Positions 53,021-60,913 of a DNA stretch of 64,000 bases are shown here, piece by piece; position 1 is the stretch's first letter, and each line of letters starts with the position of its first letter. Under the pieces are notes generated by a model, which did no database searches, was not told the origin of the DNA, and was given only the letters and a program-made list of their open reading frames with translations. Position numbers and translations under genes: made by a program. Source of the stretch: Pseudomonas shahriarae (lineage in GTDB: Bacteria; Pseudomonadota; Gammaproteobacteria; Pseudomonadales; Pseudomonadaceae); assembly GCF_014268455.2 (NCBI RefSeq), contig NZ_CP077085.1, positions 2,769,001-2,833,000 on the forward strand, in the 5' to 3' direction.

Positions 53021-53452
53021 ATGCTCTATTCGTGGTTATTGATTGTGCATCTGCTGGCGGCCATCGCCTTTATCGGCACGCTGTTCTTCGAGGTTTTCAT
53101 CTGGCACCGCGCCCGCGAAGAGTTGGCCTGGTCGGCGCAGTTCACCAGCGAGCAAGCCATTGCCCGGCGTTCGCGGCAGGTGCTGCATGGGGTGGTGGTG
53201 CTGTTGTATGGCGCGGGCGTCGGCCTGGCCTGGCATTACCGCGGCGTGCTGGGCGCGCCCTGGGCCAGTCATTTTTCGGCGATGTTGAGCCTGAAGATCG
53301 TATTGGCGCTGAGCATCATCGGGCATTACCTGTTGCTCGCGTACTGGCTGACGCAAAAGCGCCTGAGCCCGTTGCGAGCGGTATGGATTCGCCGCAGCAT
53401 CCTTGGGCATATGGTGCTGATCGTGATCCTGGCCAAGCTGATGCTGCGCTGA
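53021..53452 (+). CDS. CopD-like integral membrane protein, nnrS partner
   Basis: 143 residues from ATG 53021 with AGGAG upstream. Four membrane spans with conserved histidines: WLLIVHLLAAIAFIGTLFFEVFIWHRARE, RQVLHGVVVLLYGAGVGLAWHYRG and SIIGHYLLLAYW. The helices resemble the CopD/PF05425-like heme-binding membrane family. It sits 10 bp after nnrS in the same operon, an arrangement seen in other denitrifier clusters. Probably works with NnrS; mechanism unknown. Confidence 0.8.
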   Translation: MLYSWLLIVHLLAAIAFIGTLFFEVFIWHRAREELAWSAQFTSEQAIARRSRQVLHGVVVLLYGAGVGLAWHYRGVLGAPWASHFSAMLSLKIVLALSIIGHYLLLAYWLTQKRLSPLRAVWIRRSILGHMVLIVILAKLMLR

Positions 53453-53457
53453 GTCCT

Positions 53458-53483
53458 GTAGGCGCGAGCAAGCTCGCTCCTAC
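53458..53483. terminator. Hairpin between nnrS operon and hemerythrin gene
   Basis: GTAGGCGCGAGC-AA-GCTCGCTCCTAC, a near-perfect inverted repeat with a very short loop between convergent genes; a REP relative. Confidence 0.55.
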
Positions 53484-53492
53484 GGAGAGGGG

Positions 53493-53969
53493 TCAGGCTG
53501 TTAGCGCACGAACAAACAACACGTCATTTTCCAGATGAATATGCTCCAGCAAGTCTGCATGAAACGCTTCCAGCCCTTGATACAGGGTGCGCCAGGTATT
53601 GCACGCGTCAGCCGGCGGCTGGATGCGATGGGTCAGCGCCAGCAACTGCTCCAGGGCCTGGCCGTGTTGTTCATGCTCATAGCGCATGACCTGGATCGGC
53701 GGCGCGGCCTGGGGGCCCATGCCCATTTGCAGCATCGGGAACAGCACCTGTTCCTCCTTGAGCATATGGCCCTCCAGTTCCTGCTCGATATCCCGCAACA
53801 AGTCGGCCAGGCCATTGGGGCAGGCCAGGTGATGGCCGTGGACCTGCTCGACGCGGCTGGCCAGGCGGATCAGTTCCGGCAGTTGTTCGCGGTGGCGGGC
53901 GTGGTAACGCTGCAGCAAATGCTCGATCAATTGCGCTTGGGGCAGGCTGTCCGGGGCGATGGCGTTCAT
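53493..53969 (-). CDS. Hemerythrin-domain iron-sulfur repair protein, RIC/DnrN-like, lacking the N-terminal domain
   Basis: 158 residues. The di-iron ligands of the RIC (YtfE/ScdA/DnrN) hemerythrin domain are present: HLLQRYHARHREQ, HHLACPNG, LEGHMLKEEQVLFPML, RYEHEQHG and FHADLLEHIHLENDVLF. RIC proteins usually have ~220 residues with an N-terminal ScdA domain (FCCGG-type cysteines); that part is missing here. It should repair or protect iron-sulfur clusters damaged by NO, or bind NO. Divergent from norR, with a sigma-54 promoter and NorR-type sites upstream. Confidence 0.85.
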   Translation of the reverse strand: MNAIAPDSLPQAQLIEHLLQRYHARHREQLPELIRLASRVEQVHGHHLACPNGLADLLRDIEQELEGHMLKEEQVLFPMLQMGMGPQAAPPIQVMRYEHEQHGQALEQLLALTHRIQPPADACNTWRTLYQGLEAFHADLLEHIHLENDVLFVRALTA

Positions 53970-54006
53970 CGGGTTTCCTCATCAAGTGAACAGATAAGCC
54001 GGTGAT

Positions 54007-54022
54007 TGCATGCCTTGTGCCA
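54007..54022 (-). promoter_or_regulatory. Sigma-54 (-24/-12) promoter of the hemerythrin gene
   Basis: Minus strand TGGCACAAGGCATGCA: TGGCAC at -24 and GC ten bases on at -12, 38 bp before the ATG. Confidence 0.72.
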
Positions 54023-54062
54023 CCGGCAAGTCATTGAAAAAACGCGATTAATTTTTTGTAGT

Positions 54063-54100
54063 GGTCAGGAACACCCTGATGCTGCACGGTAGAACCGACC
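54063..54100. promoter_or_regulatory. Two NorR-type sites between norR and the hemerythrin gene
   Basis: GGTCAGGAACACC (54063-54075) and GGTAGAACCGACC (54088-54100), both GGT-N7-ACC, centres 25 bp apart. They lie just before norR and 45-80 bp upstream of the -24 element. Confidence 0.7.
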
Positions 54101-54114
54101 ATACAAGGGTAGCA

Positions 54115-55638
54115 ATGACCATGTTGCGTGAAAGTCTGTCGGCCGATCTGATTGTCGAACTGCCCAATGCTGTGCGCCTGCAACGCCTGGTGCAGACCCT
54201 GCGTGAATATTTCCATAGCGGCGCCGTGGGCCTGTTGCGCCTGGACGGCGACGACAGCCTGCGCCCGGTGGCCACGGTGGGGCTGGTGCATGAGGCCCTT
54301 GGCCGACGCTTTGTGATTGCCCAGCACCCGCGGCTGGCGGCGATCATGGCGTCCCGCGAGCCGACCTGGTTCGAACCCGACAGCCGCCTGCCGGACCCGT
54401 ATGACGGGTTACTCGATACCCAGGTCGGCGAACCGCTGCCGGTGCATGACTGCATGGGCGTGAGCCTGTTCGTCGAAGGCCGGCCCTGGGGCGCGATCAC
54501 CCTGGACGCGCTGCATGCCGGGACCTTCGACGCCAATGCCCGCGAGCAACTCAAGCGCTGCACCTTGCAGATCGAGGCCGCGGTGCGGGTCACACGCCTG
54601 GAGCAGGAAAACCGCAGCCTGCGCCTGTCGCGCAATGAACCACTGGCGGGTTTGCCCAGCGTCGAAGATGGCGAAATCCTCGGCCAGAGCCCGGTGCTGC
54701 ATCAACTGCTCAACGAGCTGGATGTGCTCGCCGATTCGGACCTGCCGGTGCTGCTGCTCGGCGAAACCGGGGTGGGCAAGGAGTTGTTTGCGCGCCGTCT
54801 GCATCGCCTGTCGCGGCGCAGTAAAAAGCCGCTGATCCAGGTCAACTGCGCGGCGCTGCCGGAGTCGTTGGCCGAGAGCGAGTTGTTCGGGCATGTCAAA
54901 GGTGCGTTTTCCGGCGCCACCAGCGACCGTGCCGGGCGTTTTGATGCGGCCAACGGCGGCACGCTGTTCCTCGATGAAGTGGGCGAGTTGCCGTTGAGTG
55001 TGCAGGCCAAACTGCTGCGCACCTTGCAGAACGGCGAGATCCAGCGCCTGGGTGCCGACAAGCCGTTGCATGTGGATGTACGGATTATCGCCGCGACCAA
55101 CCGCCACCTGCCCGAGAGCATTCGCCAAGGATTGTTTCGCGCCGATCTGTACCACCGACTGTCGGTGTACCCGGTACCGATCCCGGCGCTGCGCGAGCGT
55201 GGCCACGATGTGCTGCTGCTGGCCGGGCATTTCCTGGAGCTCAACCGGGCGCGCCTGGGCCTGCGCGGTTTGCGTCTGTCTCCGGCGGCCGAGCAGACCC
55301 TGCTCGGTTATGCCTGGCCGGGCAATGTCCGCGAGCTGGAACACGTGATCAGCCGCGCCGCTCTGAAGCAGTTGAGCCGGGGTGGCAATCGCAACCAGAT
55401 CATGACCCTGGAAGCCGAGCTGCTGGATCTCGACAGCGCCACCTTGGCCCAGGCCCCTGTGCCTGAAGTGCCGGCGCCGGCGTTCCAGAGCTTGAGCGAT
55501 GCGGTGGACGACTGCCAGCGCCAGAAGGTGCGCCAGGCGTTGAGCCTGTCCGGCGATAACTGGGCCAGCGCTGCGCGCATGCTCGGCCTGGACTCCAGCA
55601 ACCTGCACAAACTGGCGCGGCGCCTGGGGCTCAAGTAA
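54115..55638 (+). CDS. norR: NorR, NO-sensing sigma-54-dependent activator
   Basis: 507 residues from ATG 54115 (AAGGG upstream); a GTG at 54061 lies within the NorR-site region. An N-terminal GAF domain (~1-170, non-heme iron NO sensor in NorR) precedes a AAA+ domain (~190-425) with Walker A LLLGETGVGKELFAR, GHVKGAFSGAT (Ser in place of the usual Thr of GAFTGA), NGGTLFLDEVGELPL and ALRERGHDV. The C-terminal Fis-type helix-turn-helix is ALSLSGDNWASAARMLGLDSSNLHKLARRLGL. It should activate sigma-54 promoters upstream of dnr and of the hemerythrin gene on NO binding. Confidence 0.92.
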   Translation: MTMLRESLSADLIVELPNAVRLQRLVQTLREYFHSGAVGLLRLDGDDSLRPVATVGLVHEALGRRFVIAQHPRLAAIMASREPTWFEPDSRLPDPYDGLLDTQVGEPLPVHDCMGVSLFVEGRPWGAITLDALHAGTFDANAREQLKRCTLQIEAAVRVTRLEQENRSLRLSRNEPLAGLPSVEDGEILGQSPVLHQLLNELDVLADSDLPVLLLGETGVGKELFARRLHRLSRRSKKPLIQVNCAALPESLAESELFGHVKGAFSGATSDRAGRFDAANGGTLFLDEVGELPLSVQAKLLRTLQNGEIQRLGADKPLHVDVRIIAATNRHLPESIRQGLFRADLYHRLSVYPVPIPALRERGHDVLLLAGHFLELNRARLGLRGLRLSPAAEQTLLGYAWPGNVRELEHVISRAALKQLSRGGNRNQIMTLEAELLDLDSATLAQAPVPEVPAPAFQSLSDAVDDCQRQKVRQALSLSGDNWASAARMLGLDSSNLHKLARRLGLK

Positions 55639-55668
55639 CGGCCTGCGACGCCATGCCGCGGCGCGCAG

Positions 55669-55682
55669 TTGATCGCGATCAA
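55669..55682 (+). promoter_or_regulatory. Anr/Dnr box upstream of pdxH-moaB-moeA
   Basis: TTGATCGCGATCAA, a perfect FNR-type palindrome centred 62 bp before the pdxH ATG, the same spacing as at norC. Confidence 0.8.
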
Positions 55683-55737
55683 GGTGCGCAGGGCGGCGGC
55701 TGATCAGACTGTGGCGAATTGACCGGAGGTTCGCCCC

Positions 55738-56385
55738 ATGCCCCTTTCCCTGGCGCAGATGCGCCGCAACTACACCCTGTACGGTTTGCGGGATGACCTG
55801 GTACAGGACGATCCCCTCGTATTGTTCGGCCAGTGGCTGGAGCAGGCGCGCAAGACTGAAGTGGCGCCGGTGGAGGCCAACAGCATGGCCCTGGCCACCG
55901 TCGATGCCCAGGGCCGTGCCCATTGCCGGATCCTCTTGCTCAAGGGCTTCAGCGCTGAAGGCTTCACCTTTTTCGGCCACTACCAGAGCGCCAAGGGCCA
56001 GGAGCTGGCGAGCAATCCCAGCGCGGCCATGACCTTTTTCTGGCCGGGCCTGGAACGCCAGGTGCGCATCGAAGGCACGGTCGTGCGTTTGGCGCCGCAG
56101 CTGTCCGATGAGTACTTCAACTCACGGCCCCTGGCCAGCCAGGTCGGCGCCTGGGCGTCGCCGCAAAGCCAGCCCCTGGCCCATCGCGCCGAGCTGGAAG
56201 GCCGTCTGCGCGATGCCACCCAACGCTTTGCCGGGCAACCACCGCCGCGCCCGGCGGAGTGGGGCGGTTACTGCCTGCAACCCGAGCGTGTGGAGTTCTG
56301 GCAGGGCCGCGCCGATCGCCTGCACGACCGCCTCGATTACCGCCTGCACGACGGCACCTGGCAGCGCAGCCGCCTGGCCCCCTGA
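55738..56385 (+). CDS. pdxH: Pyridoxamine/pyridoxine 5'-phosphate oxidase
   Basis: 215 residues, the normal PdxH length. Signatures: [74 protein letters not shown], and the C-terminal [15 protein letters not shown]...RSRLAP. It makes pyridoxal 5'-phosphate with FMN and oxygen. Its place after norR, before moaB, and behind a perfect Anr/Dnr box is odd for an oxygen-dependent enzyme. It may be a second paralogue rather than the housekeeping gene. Confidence 0.92.
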   Translation: MPLSLAQMRRNYTLYGLRDDLVQDDPLVLFGQWLEQARKTEVAPVEANSMALATVDAQGRAHCRILLLKGFSAEGFTFFGHYQSAKGQELASNPSAAMTFFWPGLERQVRIEGTVVRLAPQLSDEYFNSRPLASQVGAWASPQSQPLAHRAELEGRLRDATQRFAGQPPPRPAEWGGYCLQPERVEFWQGRADRLHDRLDYRLHDGTWQRSRLAP

Positions 56386-56390
56386 ATTCA

Positions 56391-56449
56391 CCTAGAGGTA
56401 CCTCCTCGGAGGAATAGGCCCGCCGGCCTTTGCGGTGCAGGCTGGCGCC
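56391..56449 (+). promoter_or_regulatory. Structured 5' leader before moaB, possible Moco riboswitch
   Basis: Between pdxH and moaB: hairpin CCTC-CTCG-GAGG (56401-56412) inside an outer CCTA/TAGG pair, then stem GCCGGCC (56422-56428) with GGCTGGC (56440-56446), loop TTTGCGGTGCA, closed by GGC/GCC (56417-56419/56447-56449). This recalls the Moco RNA motif found upstream of moa genes, judged from memory only. Confidence 0.45.
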
Positions 56450-56477
56450 ATTGCTCATTTATTCCGGGATTTTCACC

Positions 56478-57032
56478 ATGGCACATCTGACTCAACGCAA
56501 TTTCGTCTCACTGAATATCGCCGTACTGACCATCAGCGATACGCGCAATTTTGACAGCGACACCTCGGGGCAAACCCTGTGCGACCGCGTGCAAGCCGCT
56601 GGTCACGCGCTGATTGACCGGGCCTTGGTGGTGGACGATATCTACCAGATCCGCGCACAGATTTCGCAATGGATCGCCGACCCCCAGGTGCAAGTGATCC
56701 TCACCACCGGCGGCACCGGCTTTACCGCGCGGGACAACACCCCGCAAGCGGTATTGCCACTGCTGGACAAGCATGTCGAAGGCTTTGGCGAACTGTTCCG
56801 CCAGGTGTCCCTGCAAGAGATTGGCATGTCGACCCTGCAATCGCGCGCCCTGGCCGGCATGAGCAATGGCGTGCTGGTGTGCTGCATGCCCGGTTCGCCC
56901 GGCGCCTGCCGCACCGGTTGGGACAAGATCCTCCTGGGGCAACTGGACAGCCGCACCGGGCCCTGTAACTTCGCCCCGCACCTCAAGCCCCAGGCCGCGC
57001 AAGTGCTGGAACCTTGTGAGGCTCGGCCATGA
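56478..57032 (+). CDS. moaB: Molybdenum cofactor biosynthesis protein B
   Basis: 184 residues from ATG 56478. The MoaB/MogA fold is shown by LNIAVLTISDTRNFDSDTSG, VILTTGGTGFTARDNTPQAV, RALAGMSNGVLVCCMPGSPGAC and WDKILLGQLDSR. It adenylylates molybdopterin (MogA-like activity) before molybdenum insertion. Its TGA overlaps the moeA ATG. The frame extends to 56430, but that part is the structured leader. With moeA it serves molybdoenzymes such as nitrate reductase. Confidence 0.94.
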   Translation: MAHLTQRNFVSLNIAVLTISDTRNFDSDTSGQTLCDRVQAAGHALIDRALVVDDIYQIRAQISQWIADPQVQVILTTGGTGFTARDNTPQAVLPLLDKHVEGFGELFRQVSLQEIGMSTLQSRALAGMSNGVLVCCMPGSPGACRTGWDKILLGQLDSRTGPCNFAPHLKPQAAQVLEPCEARP

Positions 57033-58264
57033 CTACATCGGTGTGTGAAAGCGGCGAACTGATCCCGGTGGATGAGGCCATCGAACGCCTGTTGGCCCAG
57101 GCACCGCCACCGCCGTCCACGCAGCAGGTGAAAACCGCCCAGGCCCTGGGCCGGGTGTTGGCCGGCGACATCTTTTCCCCGGTAAACCTGCCGGCCTGGG
57201 ACAACAGCGCCATGGACGGCTACGCCTTGCGCGCTGCCGACCTGCCGGCCGAGGGCGGTTACCTGCGCCTGGCCGGGCGGATTGCCGCTGGCGAGGAGGC
57301 CGCGACGGCGTTGGGCAGCGGGCAGACCATGCGCATTTTTACCGGCGCACCCTTGCCGGCCGGGGCCGACACCGTGGTGCCCCAGGAGCGTTGCCGGGTC
57401 TATGGCCAACGCATCTGGTGCCCGCCGATGCGCACGGGTGAGCATGTGCGCAAGCAAGGCGAAGAAGTGACCCAGGGCGCCTTGCTGCTGCCGGCCGGCA
57501 AGCGCCTGCGCGCCCAGGAACTGGGCCTGCTGGCGGCTGCCGGGCTGGCCCAGGTCAAAGTCTATCGACCGTTGCGGGTGTGCCTGTTGAGCAGTGGTGA
57601 TGAACTGCGCGAGCCGGGCGATCACCTGGCTCCAGGGCAGATCTACAACAGCAATCGCCACTGCCTGGCGGCCTTGCTGCAAGGCTGGGGCGTGGAGGTG
57701 CATGACTATGGGGTGATGGCCGACGAATTGGCCGTCAGCCGCGATGCATTGAGCCTGGCGTCCTCGGAATGCGACCTGCTGCTGACCTCCGGCGGAGTGT
57801 CGGTGGGCGAGGAAGATCACCTCAAGCAAGCCATCAAGGAACTGGGCCACGTTGATTTCTGGCGCCTGGCGATTCAGCCGGGCAAGCCCCTGGCGTTTGG
57901 CGATGTAGCCGGCAAACCGTGGATCGGTTTGCCCGGCAACCCTTCGGCCGCACTGATTACCGCGTTGGTGGTGGTGCGTCCGTTTCTGTTGCGCGCCCAG
58001 GGTGTGACCGAGGTCACGTCGGTGCCGCTGCTGGTGCCGGCCGATTTTATCTGGGCCCAGCGCAACCGCCGTCGCCAATACCTGCGCGCACGTCTGACGC
58101 CGGGTCTCGACGGCCAGGCGCGGGTCACGCTGCACCCCCGGCAAAGCTCGGCGATGCTCAGCGCCGCATGTTGGGCCGATGGCCTGGCGATTGTGGAGCG
58201 TGATCAGCTAGTGGAGAAGGGCGGGCTGGTGCGGTTCGTGTCTTTTGCCGAACTGATGCAGTAA
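57029..58264 (+). CDS. moeA: Molybdopterin molybdenumtransferase
   Basis: 411 residues. MoeA signatures are PAWDNSAMDGYALRAADLP, GQTMRIFTGAPLPAGADTVV, the MogA-like domain III with VCLLSSGDEL, LTSGGVSVGEEDHL and GLPGNPSAAL, and domain IV at the C-terminus. It inserts molybdate into adenylyl-molybdopterin. Translated with moaB through an ATGA overlap. It lies directly before ubiUVT, the same order as the moaB1-moeA1-ubiU-ubiV-ubiT block of P. aeruginosa. Confidence 0.95.
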   Translation: MTTSVCESGELIPVDEAIERLLAQAPPPPSTQQVKTAQALGRVLAGDIFSPVNLPAWDNSAMDGYALRAADLPAEGGYLRLAGRIAAGEEAATALGSGQTMRIFTGAPLPAGADTVVPQERCRVYGQRIWCPPMRTGEHVRKQGEEVTQGALLLPAGKRLRAQELGLLAAAGLAQVKVYRPLRVCLLSSGDELREPGDHLAPGQIYNSNRHCLAALLQGWGVEVHDYGVMADELAVSRDALSLASSECDLLLTSGGVSVGEEDHLKQAIKELGHVDFWRLAIQPGKPLAFGDVAGKPWIGLPGNPSAALITALVVVRPFLLRAQGVTEVTSVPLLVPADFIWAQRNRRRQYLRARLTPGLDGQARVTLHPRQSSAMLSAACWADGLAIVERDQLVEKGGLVRFVSFAELMQ

Positions 58265-58270
58265 CCCCCT

Positions 58271-58284
58271 TTGATGGAAATCAC
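58271..58284 (+). promoter_or_regulatory. Anr/Dnr box upstream of ubiU
   Basis: TTGATGGAAATCAC matches the FNR-type consensus at nine of ten key bases, centred 51 bp before the ubiU ATG. Confidence 0.6.
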
Positions 58285-58328
58285 TGTGGGGGCGGTGTTG
58301 GTGATGAATTTTCTGATGAGGATCAACC

Positions 58329-59324
58329 ATGCAACTGGTCTGCCCGGCAGGCAATCTGCCTGCGCTCAAAGCCGCCGTGCGCCAAGGTGCCGATGCGGTG
58401 TACGTGGGGTTTCGCGATGACACCAACGCCCGGCATTTTGCCGGGCTGAATATGGACGACAAGCAGTTCGACGGTGCCGTCGCCCATATCCGCCAGCACC
58501 AGCGCAAGCTGTATGTGGCCGTCAATACCTACCCGCAACCCAAGGGCTGGGAGCGCTGGCAACGGGCGGTGGACCGCGCTGCCGACCATGGCGTGGATGC
58601 CCTGATCGCAGGTGATCCGGGGGTGCTGCAGTACGCCAGCAGCCGCCATCCGCAAATGGCCTTGCACCTTTCCGTACAGGGCTCGGCTACCCATGCGGCG
58701 GCGTTGCAGTTCTACGCCGAGCGCTACGGTATCCGTCGTGCGGTTTTGCCCCGGGTGTTGTCCTTGGCCCAGGTCAAGCATGTGGCCGCCAGCAGCTCGG
58801 TGCCGATTGAGGTGTTTGGCTTTGGCAGCCTGTGCATCATGGCCGAGGGCCGTTGCCACCTGTCTTCGTATATCACTGGCGAATCGCCGAACCTGTGTGG
58901 CGTGTGCTCACCGGCCAAGGCGGTGCGCTGGAGTGAAGACGCCGACGGCCTGAGTGCGCGCCTGAGTGAAGTGCTGATCGACCGCTACACCCCGGACGAA
59001 CCGGCAGGCTACCCGACCCTGTGCAAGGGCCGCTTCATGGTCGATGGCAAGCGCTTCCATGCCCTCGAAGAACCCACCAGCCTCGACACCCTGGACCTGA
59101 TCCCCGAGTTGCTCGCCATGGGCGTCGCAGCGGTAAAAATCGAAGGCCGCCAGCGCAGCCCGGCGTATGTCGAGCAAGTCACCGGGGTCTGGCGCGCCGC
59201 GCTGGACGCCCACCGCAGCGCGCCGGAACGCTTTGTGGTCAAGGACCAGTGGCGCAGTGTGCTGGCCGGTCTATCCGAAGGCAGCCAGACCACCCTGGGC
59301 GCCTACCATCGTTCGTGGCAATGA
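58329..59324 (+). CDS. ubiU: UbiU, U32-family protein for oxygen-independent ubiquinone synthesis
   Basis: 331 residues of the U32 peptidase-like family. The 4Fe-4S cysteines are visible in FGSLCIMAEGRCHLSS, NLCGVC and YPTLCKGRF. LVCPAGNLPALKAAVRQGADAVYVGF is the family's N-terminal signature. With UbiV it forms the complex that hydroxylates the ubiquinone ring without oxygen (donor prephenate in E. coli). ATGAGGATC precedes the start. It heads the ubiUVT operon, whose FNR-type box fits induction under low oxygen. Confidence 0.94.
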   Translation: MQLVCPAGNLPALKAAVRQGADAVYVGFRDDTNARHFAGLNMDDKQFDGAVAHIRQHQRKLYVAVNTYPQPKGWERWQRAVDRAADHGVDALIAGDPGVLQYASSRHPQMALHLSVQGSATHAAALQFYAERYGIRRAVLPRVLSLAQVKHVAASSSVPIEVFGFGSLCIMAEGRCHLSSYITGESPNLCGVCSPAKAVRWSEDADGLSARLSEVLIDRYTPDEPAGYPTLCKGRFMVDGKRFHALEEPTSLDTLDLIPELLAMGVAAVKIEGRQRSPAYVEQVTGVWRAALDAHRSAPERFVVKDQWRSVLAGLSEGSQTTLGAYHRSWQ

Positions 59325-59334
59325 GGAGCCGTAC

Positions 59335-60225
59335 ATGAAACTCAGCCTGGGACCGGTGCTGTTTTACTGGGATAAGCAACAACTGGGGCAGTTCTACTCC
59401 GAGATGGCCAGCCTGGCGCTGGATGTGATCTACCTGGGGGAAACCGTGTGCTCCAAACGCCGCGCGTTCAACCTCGATCAATGGTTGGGCCTGGGCCGCG
59501 AATTGCGCTCGGCGGGTAACGCGCAAATCGTGCTGTCGAGCCTGACTCTGATCGAGGCCGCGTCGGAGCTGTCGAGCCTGCGTCGCCTATGTGACAACGG
59601 CGAGGTGTTGGTGGAAGCCAATGACATGGGCGCCGTGCAACTGCTCGCCGAACGCAAGCTGCCCTTTGTCGGCGGCCCGGCGCTGAATCTGTATAACGGC
59701 CACGCTCTCGTGCAATTGCTGGATGCGGGGATGATGCGCTGGGTGCCGCCGGTGGAATGTTCGGCCGCACTGATTGGCGATGTGCTGGAGCAGGTGCGTG
59801 AACTGGGCCGGCCGTTGCCTGAAGTCGAAGTGTTCGCCTATGGGCATCTGCCCCTGGCCTATTCGGCGCGCTGCTTTACGGCGCGGGCGGAAAACCGGCC
59901 CAAGGATGACTGCCAGTTCTGCTGCCTCAACTACCCGGATGGCATGGCCTTGACCAGCCAGGAAGGGCAGGCGCTGTTTACGTTAAATGGCATCCAGACC
60001 ATGTCGGCGGATGTCACCAACCTGTTGGCCGACTATCCCGGGCTGGTCAGTTGCGGCGCCGACCTGCTGCGCCTGAGCCCACGGGCCCAGGGCATGGTGG
60101 GCATCGTCGAAGCCTTTGACCGGGTCCGCCAGGGGGCCACGCCGCCGTTGTTTGTCGAAGGTTGCAATGGCTACTGGCACGGCCAGGCCGGGATGTTGCG
60201 GGTCGAGGAGGTGGGGCTGTGCTGA
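59335..60225 (+). CDS. ubiV: UbiV, U32-family partner of UbiU
   Basis: 296 residues from ATG 59335, 10 bp after ubiU with GAGGAG upstream. Four cluster cysteines are seen: ETVCSKRR near residue 40, SARCFTARAENRPKDDCQFCC around residue 180-200. LGPVLFYWDKQQLGQFYSEMA opens the fold. It binds a 4Fe-4S cluster and pairs with UbiU for anaerobic ubiquinone hydroxylation. Frames starting further upstream overlap ubiU and are not needed. Confidence 0.94.
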   Translation: MKLSLGPVLFYWDKQQLGQFYSEMASLALDVIYLGETVCSKRRAFNLDQWLGLGRELRSAGNAQIVLSSLTLIEAASELSSLRRLCDNGEVLVEANDMGAVQLLAERKLPFVGGPALNLYNGHALVQLLDAGMMRWVPPVECSAALIGDVLEQVRELGRPLPEVEVFAYGHLPLAYSARCFTARAENRPKDDCQFCCLNYPDGMALTSQEGQALFTLNGIQTMSADVTNLLADYPGLVSCGADLLRLSPRAQGMVGIVEAFDRVRQGATPPLFVEGCNGYWHGQAGMLRVEEVGLC

Positions 60226-60686
60226 ATCGCAAACAATGGCTGCTCAAGGGCGCCGACCGCTTACTGCCGCTGATGCGCAAGGTGCCCTTTGTGGTGCAGC
60301 GCCTGGCGTTGCAACAGGCGCTGAATCGCTGCCTGGCCGAACCTTTGCGCGATGGCGGTTTTGAACTGCTGCGTGGGCGCTGGATGTGCCTGCGCATTCC
60401 CGACCTGGGCTTGCGCTGGTACCTGACCCTGGGCCGGGACGGACTGCGCATTGCCGAAAAGGCCGAGGCGCAGGTGACCATCAGCGGCAACTGGCGCGAG
60501 TTCCTGTTATTGGCCAGCCGTCAGGAAGATCCGGACACCTTGTTCTTTCGTCGGCGGTTGGTGATCGAAGGGGATACGGAGTTGGGGCTGGGCCTGAAGA
60601 ACCTGATCGACAGCCTCGACCCGGATGTGCTGCCGCCCTGGTTGTGGCGCAATCTGGAGCGGGCCGGTAAAGGCCTGGCGGCGTGA
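60219..60686 (+). CDS. ubiT: UbiT, SCP2-domain protein for anaerobic ubiquinone synthesis
   Basis: 155 residues from GTG 60219, which overlaps the ubiV stop and has GAGGAGG upstream. The SCP2 sterol-carrier fold is shown by LRIPDLGLRWYLTLGRDGLRI, QVTISGNWREFLLLASRQEDPDTLFFRRRLVIEGDTELGL. UbiT binds the hydrophobic ubiquinone precursor for UbiU-UbiV. The ATG at 60162 lies in the ubiV frame region and gives an unconserved N-terminus. Confidence 0.92.
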   Translation: MLNRKQWLLKGADRLLPLMRKVPFVVQRLALQQALNRCLAEPLRDGGFELLRGRWMCLRIPDLGLRWYLTLGRDGLRIAEKAEAQVTISGNWREFLLLASRQEDPDTLFFRRRLVIEGDTELGLGLKNLIDSLDPDVLPPWLWRNLERAGKGLAA

Positions 60687-60708
60687 GATAGCGCTGGCGC
60701 AGATCCCC

Positions 60709-60813
60709 TGTGGGAGCGGGCTTGCTCGCGAAAGCGGTGGGTCAGTCAACATCAATGTTGGCTGGGCCGACGTCTTCGCGGCGATGCGGCGATCCGACAA
60801 GCCCGCTCCCACA
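60709..60813. repeat. REP pair after ubiT
   Basis: TGTGGGAGCGGGCTTGCTCG and AAGCCCGCTCCCACA about 75 bp apart. A degenerate third copy (GGGCAAGCCCACTCCCACA) follows at about 60866-60884. Confidence 0.8.
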
Positions 60814-60913
60814 TTTGATCTTCACTGCTTTGAGCATTGCGTTCGCTTAACTGACCGGCTTTAGGGCAAGCCCACTCCCACATTGGGAACATGCCGGGTT
60901 CAAAAAAGCTGGG

